A stretch of 64,000 bases of DNA. It comes from Didymodactylos carnosus (lineage: Eukaryota > Rotifera > Eurotatoria > Philodinida > Philodinidae). The stretch spans positions 1-64,000 of the forward strand of contig CAJNOQ010000165.1 of NCBI GenBank assembly GCA_905250885.1. Direction: 5' to 3'. Position 1 is the stretch's first letter; every line of letters starts with the position of its first letter. The position numbers were made by a program, and so were the translations under genes. Shown one piece after another: positions 23,701 through 34,000 of this stretch. Under the pieces are notes generated by a model. It worked only from the letters and a program-made list of their open reading frames with translations, made no database searches and had not been told where the DNA came from.

Positions 23701-24425
23701 TTTGTCGGTGAACAGAATATTGTCGTATTATTGTTGAAATAACTGTAAATTACATCACGTTTAATAGTGTTCGGTATCAATCTGTTATTGGATAACAATG
23801 ACAAAAATCTTTTTTCTCTTTCTCTCTCTCTCTCTCTCTTCCTCTCTGATCACAAGCAACCACAAATAATTTATCTATCTACACACGATACAAAGAGTTT
23901 TAAACAAATAGCTTTTTGTTTTATTAGAAATTTCTCCTCTCCTCTTAAAAAGCCAATTATCTGTTTTTGAAGGGTGTTTTTCTAAAAAGAAAATATTTAT
24001 CTTTTTGAAGAGTATGTTTGAAGTATGTTTTTTCCTCCATTCTGTTACATAAATTTTCTCCTCTCTGACTGTGGGATTATATTAGCTAATATATGTCTTG
24101 TAACTAATTCATATAAGATTTCAATTTTCTTTCATAGTTTGTTAAAATCACTGTTAAACAAAATTTGTAACAAGAAAAGAAAGAAAATTTAAGCTTTTGA
24201 CGATAACGCGAATGAAACCGACAATTACATTATTCTAAATATTGAGACAGAAAAAAAAACGACATAGGATTGATTCATTACAGTACAAACGCAATTATTG
24301 TTCATGCGTACGCGAAACTACATCAATCATTATACATCATCATCTTGTTCTAGGTAATTCTATACTCACAAATACACACATAGAACCAGATCTATTGTTT
24401 AACACAAATATTCAGTTCCAAAACA
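20791..24425. other. Long non-coding stretch
   Basis: I see no supportable gene in these 3.6 kb. It contains a GGGTCGGGTT-type GC-rich patch near 21250-21320 (reminiscent of the one at 33730-33900), a perfect 19-bp hairpin at 21493-21540, a 12-bp stem (ATTGCGATATGA) at about 22134-22178, and CT-rich tracts near 23530 and 23820. The open frames 23173-23373 and 23767-23970 follow low-complexity sequence and lack any signature. Confidence 0.5.
21493..21540. repeat. Perfect 19-bp hairpin with 10-nt loop
   Basis: TTTGTAAATCGAATATAGA (21493-21511) is followed by the loop TCATAGCAGT and then by its exact complement (21522-21540). The perfect stem ends abruptly on both sides. It could be a small-RNA or cruciform structure or the residue of a tiny element. 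Confidence 0.75.
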
Positions 24426-24818
24426 ATGCAGCAGCAAATAATTTTTCTATTTTTCACATGTTTCATACTATCAATGATAACAACTGTTCATAATTATCCA
24501 ATGGTGAGTTCTATGTATTTCAACGTATTATATAGGGAATGGTTTAAAAGTGTGTTATTGATTCGGTGAATCATGTATATTTCCATAAGTGATTTTATTC
24601 TCACTTTTTCATTTTTTTAGGTTAATAATGTGGACGAAAATGACAGCGAAGCTGTACGACAATTGTTAACGTATAAACTGATGAATCAACACAATTTAAA
24701 TATTCGAAGTTTATATGATCCAGCCTACAGAGATTGGTCAAATTATTTTGAACGACGAAGTGTATTCGATCCAGCATACAGAGATTGGGCAAATACATTT
24801 AAACGAGAAATTGATTAA
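24426..24818 (+). CDS. Putative secreted neuropeptide precursor, two repeats
   Basis: Two exons (24426-24503 and 24621-24818) encode 91 residues. The first exon is a signal peptide: MQQQ, then a hydrophobic core IIFLFFTCFILSMI, with likely cleavage near TTVHN. After an acidic spacer the protein holds two near-identical 14-residue units, SLYDPAYRDWSNYF and SVFDPAYRDWANTF. Unit 1 is preceded by a single Arg and followed by Glu-Arg-Arg; unit 2 is followed by Lys-Arg-Glu-Ile-Asp and stop. Signal peptide, repeated short peptides and basic cleavage sites are the standard layout of a neuropeptide prohormone. There is no Gly before the cleavage sites, so the products would not be amidated. I do not recognise the peptide family (core DPAYRDW). 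Polyadenylation words AATAAA follow at about 24902 and 24934. An alternative is a repeated antimicrobial or secreted peptide. Confidence 0.7.
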
Positions 24819-25174
24819 TTCAAATCAGACAACGGTATAACCGATAATTATTTGTAATACATTTAAAAACTAAGAATGACCACCATACATTGTTGTTATC
24901 AAATAAATTTCATTCTATTGTTATTCAGGCATAAGTGCAATAAACTCTAAACAATGTATTTCAGATCTATTAGTTTTTTTTTTGCAAAGAAAAGTATCAA
25001 TCTGTTGATGTAATGAATATTAAAAAAAAATCGAGTTGTTGATCAAAAACTTAATAAAATGATGAGAAAAGTATTAAAATAAACGAGATATGTCTACGAA
25101 CGAACCATAATCTTCTAAATCTATACCATCTCTACAAGTTTCGCACTTTTTTCGGTACAAATGTAGTTTTAAGC
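24819..25174. other. 3' UTR of the peptide gene and spacer
   Basis: Two AATAAA words within about 120 bases after the stop codon suggest polyadenylation here. The remainder is AT-rich and shows nothing else. Confidence 0.4.
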
Positions 25175-25859
25175 TAACGAGGGAAGGTCCCCAGATGTTT
25201 CCCTGGGATTTCAAAGCAATGTAACCCACTTTGCTAATTTAAGGGTGCTGATTACGAATCTGAAAACCTTTCGTGCTCTCGTTCAATCCTTCAAGAGTTA
25301 TAAGCATTTTATTTTAATAGTAGCGAAAAGTACCATATTTTGAAAAAATCACAGCTTTTCATAAAAATGTTCATTAGAACTGAGAGATATGCCATTCTAC
25401 AGATAAACACCTTAGCTATAAAATGATATGCGTTTTAGCTTCAGAGAACGTTTGATTGTTAAGTAAAAAAATTTTAAAATGTTGCACATTTTCCACTTGT
25501 TTTATGTTTCTTTTTGAAAATGTTTAGAAAAATTTTCCATATATTACCACAAGATTTCATTCTGTTGCATCATGGCAGTCGTGGTGACAACCAAGCTAAA
25601 ACACATATCATTTTATAGCTAAGGTGTTTATCTGTAGAATGGCATATCTCTCAGTTCTATTGAACATTTTTATGAAAAGCTGTGATTTTTTCAAAATATG
25701 GTACTTTTCGCTACTATTAAAATAAAATGCTTATAACTCTTGAAGGATTGAACGAGAGCACGAATGGTTTTCAGATTCGTAATCAGCATCCTTAAATTAG
25801 CAAAGTGGGTTACATTGCTTTGAAATCCCAGGGAAACACCTGGGGACCTTGCCTCGTAA
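25175..25859. mobile_element. Foldback element with ~267-bp arms
   Basis: 25175-25442 and 25593-25859 are inverted copies with few differences, separated by about 150 bp. Terminal sequence is TAACGAGGGAAGGTCCCCAG on the left and the complement of TTACGAGGCAAGGTCCCCAG on the right. It has no coding capacity. Long arms and a short spacer mark a foldback-type or large MITE. Arm similarity suggests it is fairly young. Confidence 0.75.
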
Positions 25860-25926
25860 GTCAAACTAAAGGTACGATTTGATGATGGTGAAGTTTCGTT
25901 TTCATTGTTGCAATGTTATTTCATTA

Positions 25927-26051
25927 TACACTCTAAAAATAAATACGGCTTAGGATCAAATTAAGTCGCATTAGTCTGACTTATTTTCACAGAATAAGGC
26001 ATATTAATACGATTTAATTTGATCCAAAGCCGCATTGTTTTTTAGAGTGTA
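25927..26051. mobile_element. Short MITE with TACACTCTAAAAA termini
   Basis: The 125-bp sequence is nearly all inverted repeat. Both ends start TACACTCTAAAAA and continue with AATACGGCTTAGGATCAAAT on the left and AATGCGGCTTTGGATCAAAT on the right. If TA is the duplicated target, the element is 25929-26049, as in Tc1/mariner MITEs. It is non-coding. Confidence 0.7.
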
Positions 26052-26469
26052 CCCATTATTATCTTGTTCGGTTTTCATTTTGGAATACAGCTAGGGGATT
26101 TTTTCAAGAAATTTGACCGAAAGGTTCGAAAGAATCAGAAAACGACAAGGCAAAAGTATGTCTCATAATGGGACTAAAATTTTGGTGAATTTCTTTACGA
26201 CAAGTGGGACATCTGGCATATGAATATTCATTATCTTACTTGGAGAAAATGTTGTTAGATGCACTTTTTAATCTAAATAACCGCGTGAAACCTGAAGAAT
26301 GTTTGCAAAAGAAATTTTTAAATCAATTAATGAATCTTCTCTACGAAGATTAAACATTTTTGAAATTACTTTGGCTGTGACACTATAATTATTTCATAAT
26401 GAGATTTGAAGGCTGAATATTTTTCGTAAAAAACAATTGATCGCTACTCAAGTCCGTACAGATTATACA

Positions 26470-27125
26470 CTACACTCAAGCACCACACTTTGGGAAGGCA
26501 GGAGCTTTTCCCTCCCAAAACTTTTAGGCTTTCTACGAAAAAGTTGTGACTTTCTCCTGAGTTTTTGATATGTAATAGAAAAGAAGTGACAGTACCTACA
26601 GCTTCATTCAGTTGATTATCCTCAGTTATCTGTATATCTCAGAAATATTATGAAATTTTTCTTTTGGTATGGCCGAACAGAGTGTTTATTTTCTCCATCG
26701 AATCATCTATTTTGAGCCTAATTGAATCCCTTCTGTATTTGATGAAAAAATTTAATTTCACTGTTTATATCACAAGCTAACGCTACCTCTCTGAAATTCT
26801 GATGAAAACAGCTTTTAGAGATGTACGCATTATGATGAATTTGTGGCCAAGCTGAGGGTTAAACCAGTTTCCAAGTGCGTAATTCAATAGAGAAATGAAC
26901 ACTCTATTCGGCCATAAAAAAAGAAATACTTCAAAATATTTCTGAGAGGAATATAGTTAACTGATGATAATGAGCAGAATTAACTGGATCCCTAATGATG
27001 ATTTCCCTAAGCATTAGGCATTCTTACCCTACTTTACCTCAGGGATAAACAAACAGCTACCCTGTTCATCTCTACTCAGCATTGTTTATTGTATTAAGCA
27101 TTGCACTAAGCATTTGTATACTTCT
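26470..27125. repeat. Interspersed repeat with internal inverted copy
   Basis: The stretch near 26600-26690 (CAGTTATCTGTATATCTCAG to CGAACAGAGTGTTT) is inverted relative to 26893-26985. Parts recur elsewhere: the segment around GAGAGGAATATAGTTAACTG recurs at 35545-35620, and 27035-27118 recurs inverted at 31198-31285. It is therefore a multicopy family, probably a non-autonomous DNA element; exact ends were not fixed. Confidence 0.55.
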
Positions 27126-28073
27126 TCCTTCCAAATGAAGTAGAATGTGTACCTTTAAGCTATATTTCCGGTACTGATTTGATATCCGCTTTTCACTACC
27201 GAGCAGTTCGCTTCGTAGTCATCACAATACAGAAACATATATTCAACTATTTTATTTAGTCAAATAGACAGAGGTGACATTCTTCTTTTTTTTGCAGGAA
27301 AGTCAAGAAGCAGGATATAGTAGTTTGTCTTCGTCCGAATATGGCTTTTCTCAGCTTCTATCATCGTTTGTTCCATTTTCATAATATAATAAAAAGAAAA
27401 GTTCCATCTGGAACACGTGTGCGTGTCCAGTTCTTGTGCTGATGTTCTTGACATATGTAGCGACAAGAGAACTGAGCAGACATAAATGGAATAGTTCGAC
27501 AAGATCAGTGCTCAGACCAGTTAAAAAGAATTTGGTGAGGAAGAGTGAATTGTTCAAAAAAATACTTGCTCAAATACATTCTCACTAGGGTTTTCAAAAA
27601 CAGCAGAAAAATTAGGGAGAATTCTCCTCTTCGATAAATGACTTTTCACAATACCAATTCATTGAACCAGTAACCACATTAATGTTGAGTTAACATTTTC
27701 CTTTTTTGTTCATCATTGATTCAGCACCTTTCGACAATTCTCCCAAAAAATACCATATGCGCACCTATTTCTAATTCCGAAAAGAGAATGTCAAGTAGAT
27801 TTATGAAAACTCCATCGTCACACATAATCCACTCAAGAGATATGATAGTGTTCTCCTGCCTATCTAGAGTACTTTCCTCACATGTGAAGATCAGTCTTTC
27901 TTTTTCTTATTCATGAAAGAAATACATTTTGACTGTTAGCTACTTGACCAAGCCGATGATTATCTCATGTACCAAAAGAAAGAAAAAACATATATTTCAA
28001 AAAAGAAACAAAGCAGTTTCAAACATCAACAGAACACATATAAAACAATAGAAAAACAAGTGTCGGTATGTTA
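27126..28073. other. Non-coding spacer 3' of MEPCE
   Basis: I see no supportable gene. Minus-strand frames at 27260-27557 and a plus frame at 27716-27916 lack signatures. The part next to 28073 is expected to hold the MEPCE 3' UTR on the minus strand. Confidence 0.45.
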
Positions 28074-31000
28074 TTATTCGGTCTTCTGGACTGCTTGGAC
28101 CTGATTAAGCGTTGAAAGATCCGTATACATTAGTGAAGCTACTTGGTCAGCATTAGCAGCAAGCGAACTACTATCAATCTTTTCAGCTGTGCTTATCTTG
28201 TCCAAATCATCGTCAAAACAACAAAATGAGGATATGGAAGGTGGCAAATTTGTTGGCTGTTGATCTGATAAAGTATCGAGATATGTAAGCGTATCGATAG
28301 AATTTGCTTTGATTAACATGAAAATTGAACGTTCAAAACCTTAAAAGAGAAATACAATATTAGAAAGTCGATGGATAATTATATTTCCTAAACAGTTTTT
28401 CTTAGTCTTTTAGATAATGCTACACATCTGTGAAAAGGGGCATCATGCAAAATAAAACCGATACTTTTCTTTATTTACTTGCTCTTTACTTATATTTCAA
28501 AGCGACGAAAAATCATCGAACACAGTTCAATGCATGCATCCTAGTCGTCAGTTCATTAGCCGATGCATCTAGTTGCAGATAAATATTTTTCTCAATGCTA
28601 ATAGATAACATTGTCCAATGAATTGATATTTGGATCGGATTTCAGTTAGTGCATGCAGATGTATAGATCAATACTTAATAATACAGCTAGATAACAGTAT
28701 AAAAAATATCGACTGATATGCCACTTAAAGCATTTAGATATTTTGACTGAAGCAGTTTTGTTCGGGTGTATCTTTAGTGTCACACATAAATCTATGCTTG
28801 TAAAAAAACACTTTTGTGGCAAGACTGAGTTACCTTTATGCTTGTTGGATGGCGTGGCAACTGTATGACACGTTTGAAAACCCACTTCACTCGATAATAA
28901 ATAAGACAAAAACTGTGTTGGTTTAAATTCAATACGACGATAATTGTCCCAGACTTGTTTCTGAAAAAAGCAAAAGTGATGATGAAAATAGTTTAATCAG
29001 CAAGAGCAAGACGCTTCAGCGCAACAAGGAATGGAAAATCATCAGAAGAAAAGAAAGTATTTTCTTATGAATTTAGTTTAATACCTAAAATTATTTTTCA
29101 TCTCTTCGTCAAAATGCTCCTTACCGTCATTTTACGTTTTATTCGGTAACTCTGCCACTGTTGCGGTTCTAACAACAAAATTCCACCTGGTCTCAATGCA
29201 CGATAGATACGTTTGAAAAATCGTTTAATACCATCATCTCCAAAATTTAAATGAATCCATTTTGTTACGCTAAACGCAATGATTGTCTCATATTCTTCAG
29301 TAATATAATTTAGATCGTCATCATTTTCCAGTACAAAGTTGGCCTGAAAAGCATTAAAATAAAACGTTTAAGAAACAAATAACGACTAGCACAGGACATA
29401 TGCAATATGACTAAAAAATGTTTTTTTTTCTCGTTGGACGAATGCTTTCTGCCCGTGTTGCTTATTTTTTTTCGCAAGACAAACGCCAGAAAACAAGCCC
29501 GATGCACGTGTACAACGTACAAAAAGTAAAGAAGCTTATAGTAAGAAAATAAATCAGAAGTCGATGATTTCTTTTAGACACTTACTTACTGAGGATCATT
29601 TTATCAATGTTCTTAAGTAGTCTAAAAACTTGATTTAATGATGTGCTTAACTTGGGTGTTGATACAGAAAACTTAAGGAATAGTTTTTTACTCAACTAAT
29701 CATTTCTCCATTGACAATAATATTCAATATAAGCATGAATTCCTAGCAGGTAACAACTTACCATGACAACTTAAGCTGAGTAGTTACTTAAATCAAAGAG
29801 CTTCATCATATTGATAAATGAAGCCCTGCCTGTAACAGCGTTTCCGATTAGGCGGGGAAATGGGAGACCTCCCCACCCTAAAGTTTGACACTGTCCGCCA
29901 GTCTTTTAAGTTCTGATTGGATGAATACTAAATATTATTTGGTTAACAAAATAAATTCTGATACAGAGTAACAAAAATTCTTTTCAATTAACGATTGTTT
30001 CACTTATTTAGGAAAAAACTGTTCCTCGACTTTTTATAAAGACTATCCATCAAATAAATCTCCCCACCCTGATTGAAAACAATTGGAAAGCCTGGTCTGT
30101 GATATATGGAAAAGAAATATGACATAGATAGAGTTTTCGTGTTTAAATAAACTTACACAAACAGTTGCAATCCATTTCGTTACAAAGCTGAGGTTTGGAT
30201 TTTGTGCTAAAATAGGAAAAAATCTGAAATCATTTCACTATTCCTCTTCACATGATGCGTTATTATTTTTAAATGGGAAAAACAGATTATCTCGAGAACG
30301 TATATGACTCAACAACGTCGATAACACAACTAGAAAACAGAGGCTTCGTTTCCAATGTGCATTGCTATACTATACATACATCACTAGATCATTTATTTAT
30401 GATTCAAACAGAATGACTGACTGCAAATTCTGTTAATGGCGTTTTTGAAAAAATAGGAAGGAAAAGGTGCATACTGTGTGTTTGCATCGAATTAATTGAT
30501 GATGAGGATTGATAATACACTCCATTTTAAACGTGACAGAAAGCATTCGTCGTATGTATCACACCTATAAGAAAATCAAGTACAGCTTTGTGCTTGCATT
30601 TTTTCTTGCTTATAGCTAAAATATTTTACGTAAACTACCTGTTGAAAACGCATATTCAATGGAAATTGCATGTGTGGCTCACTGGTAGTTTTAGTTCGTT
30701 TGTAATTTTTTATTTTATTCAATAAACGTTGTCGTGCACGATGTATTAGTTGTTGGTCAATGTCAACTCCAAGAATTGTTTTTGGATTAAAGTTTTCAGC
30801 AATAAAAAACGTCACATGACCACTATGACAGCCTGAACAAAGAAAAACAGTTAAGATACCAGTTGCATCAGATCATGAGTGACTTCTCATTTGAAAAGCT
30901 AAACTTGCGGTTCAGCAGACTAAAATACTCTTCTATTCATTTCTCTCTCGATGCGATTATGATATAACATTCGACTCTTATTTTATACAATAAAGACGAC

Positions 31001-34000
31001 ATTCGTCAGATTATAGGTATACAATCAAAAACAACAACGTTTCAGTCGAAAGATGGTGTTCTTATAATTGATTCATCACATGAATGTCGAATACTCGATT
31101 TTTCAAAAAACCTCGCGCTTGTACTCTCATCTATGTCGAGAATATCTTTCTGGTTAAACCATTGCGATTCTATACAAGTCAAACGATTTTCTTGTGTACA
31201 AATCCTTAGTACAATGCTTAATACAATAAACCATGCTGAGTAGAGATGAACAGGGTAGCTGTTTGTTCATCCCTGAGGCAGAGTACTTTCTTTATACAGG
31301 TTTTCCTAGAAAGCAACTTTGCAGATACAGACAATTACAACCAGAGAAAAACAACACTGCTCTCGATGTGGTTATGATATAACATTCAACTTTTATTTTA
31401 TTTAATAAAGACGACATTCATCAGATTATAGGTATACAATCAAAAACAACAACGTTTCAGTCGAAAGATGGTGTTCTTATAATTGATTCATCACATGAAT
31501 GTCGAATACTCGATTTTTCAAAAAACCTCGCGCTCGCACTCTCACCTATGTCGAGAACATCTTTCTGGTTAAACCATTGCGATTCCATACAAGTCAAACG
31601 ATTATCTTGTGATGGATCACGATAACCATAATAACCTTTAAAATTTCCATAACGGGTTGCTTCACCCTGCTCAGTGAATTTGACAACCTGTTCAACTTCT
31701 TGTTCTTCACCTAACTGAGGCAACATATTTGTACTTTTGTTGATGTATGGACTGATTGTATCATAACACGGCTCTCGATATTAAAGGAAATGATAGTGCT
31801 CGTTGATCATTTTTTCTCTCTAACAATTTATATCGTCCTATTGGTGGAGTACGGTCTCTAAAAAGTAGAATTCTTTCTTTTCGTAACTTATTTAACACCA
31901 TTTTAGGATTTAGTATTAATACCATGAACCAACTCTTCTGATATAGCATCTTCATCATATCAAGAGAAAATAAATAAGATGTGATTTTAAAGAGGCTGTA
32001 TCCATGACAACTGCTTGATGGACGAGGAGAAAACATACTTTGGTGGACGTGGGTACAATTCCCGCTCGAATGTTTTCAAAATTTGAAAAGCTTTTTTTCA
32101 CTTGATTATCGAATGTACGTCGGACTAAAAATTATAGACACATAGGTAGTCGGCGAGAAAATCATTCCAATTTGTCCACGAAGTGGAAATATTCTGCGCT
32201 AGTATAAGTAATGAATTGAAGTTTCGAAGATGTTAGAAATTTACAAATTAATGACAATATTACTTTGCAATATTTAATAAAATCAGCACAGTCACGTCCG
32301 ACGATAAGAAACTAAGTAGCGGTCAAAATTGCTATAAATGAAAATATTTTGGAACCATTATCACAATTTTTGCGTAAACCACAAAAACATTGTACGTTCG
32401 AACCAGGGTTGCCAACTCAACACCTCAGAAATCAGAAAAAAAATCTAAACACCAGAAAAAATCAGAAAAGCAAAGTGTCAAAAATCAGAAGACGTATTTT
32501 TTGCCCAAAACACAGGAAAAACGGGTATATCTTAATTTTTTTTTATAAAACTGATCCTCATTTGCCTCTTTTTTTTCTTTCTTTGTCCCGAATGGTTTAT
32601 AGAAGAAATTCAACTTCAACTGTATTTGGAGAAGAAAACTGTTGTATTTTTTACAGTTCATAAAACCATCTTGTCTAACGCTAATTTAAAAAGTTAAAAA
32701 TCAGAAAATCAGAAAGGGATCAGAAAAAACCTCCAAAATCAGAAAAATGCTGATAAATCAGAAGAGTTGGCAACCCTGGTTCGAACTATGTCCTTCATGT
32801 ACACCTAGTGTGATACGTTAGTGTTTGATCATTTTAGTAATTGCTCTCTTCTTACTGACAGAAGCCTCAGTTAATCCAATTTATTTGCTTTTTTTCCAAT
32901 TTTCTATAACTAGAATCGATTCTCGCTAATTTCAGCATTTCAATTTCCCCCAGATTGGATAAAATGAACAAATTGCTTCCCTAAAATCGAGAAAAGTGTC
33001 AACTGTGTTTTTCTACAATTGAAGAATTTTCGCGCAGTTGGGTTGACCATCTGCCGCTAGTGCACCACCTTTGATTATAGATTATTGCTTTAATTTAACT
33101 ACATTTGATTCGGATTTTCGTATAGGGGAACCCGACTTTATTTTTATCACAACGAGACAGTGAAACTTGTCATTGAAACAAAAGCAAAATAGTCTCTCAT
33201 AGCACCGGATAACTTAGCTGCTGCTTATCGTGTTTCTAATATCACAGTCAGACGTCCAGTACAACAAACATTTGGTTATATGCGAGTAAATAACTTGAAG
33301 TATGGTGTTTTAACAAATTATGAAACGTTTTATTTAATGAAGCGTGAAAAACTATCGTTATTTATTTCAACAGCAATAAAGTCGTCTGATGTTGATCTAT
33401 CAGTTCCTGCCGATCCACCCGATTCGATGACCCAACCCAGGACCGAGAAATTTTAAAATTTTTCTCCATATTTTCAGTTAAATTTGGCTATTTCCTAGTA
33501 ACAATATGTTATTATTATTTAGTGAATTCTGTTGAGAAAAAAAGAGTTATAGTCAATTCAGGTGACTAATGATAGAAGAAGAAACAAATACACCGTCTAA
33601 AGGAATTCTATCCTTTACTGAGTTTATTGTACAATAGATTCTCGAATATGTGCTGTACAATATGTATATGCTGCTGAACTAATCTTTAGCAAAGCTTTTA
33701 CTGCGTTTTTGCCATAACAAAATTGAGTTGAGTCTAGAAAGAATTCACAGTCGGGCTCAAGTCGGGCGGTCCAGGAAAGACTACTGGCCAGACCGGGCCA
33801 ATCGATTAACACGGTGGGTCGGGCAGGCCTCGACTTTTCTTGGCCCGGCTTGGTCCAGGCGGGCCATCAGAAATTCACCCGATTAGGAGCTCTGGTATCC
33901 ACCAAATCCAACGAAACGACAGCCAAAAACGACAGACGGCTATGTTTATATAACAATGAAGAATGCGTAACGAAAATCTGTGATTTAATGAAAAATAAAC

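Noticed and set aside
23520-23860. CT-rich tracts considered as promoter GAGA-type sites
   Set aside because: Simple microsatellite-like runs with no adjacent gene start; no support for a regulatory role.
30160-30225. Exon-like stretch with acceptor and donor in a MEPCE intron (NPNLSFVTKWIATVC)
   Set aside because: The flanking exons join directly (RFQQ to ANFVLEND) and match the family without it; including it would insert residues not found in the family. Its VTKWI similarity is probably chance or a tiny duplicate.
31761-32036. Minus-strand open frame overlapping the start of MEPCE exon 3
   Set aside because: It is in a different frame from the exon and ends in a stop. The exon is better explained by the acceptor before 31773, which joins the upstream exon in phase.
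33730-33900. GC-rich patch considered as a CpG island or foreign DNA
   Set aside because: It is made of short self-complementary words like those inside the nearby hAT-like MITE, so an element remnant is more likely.
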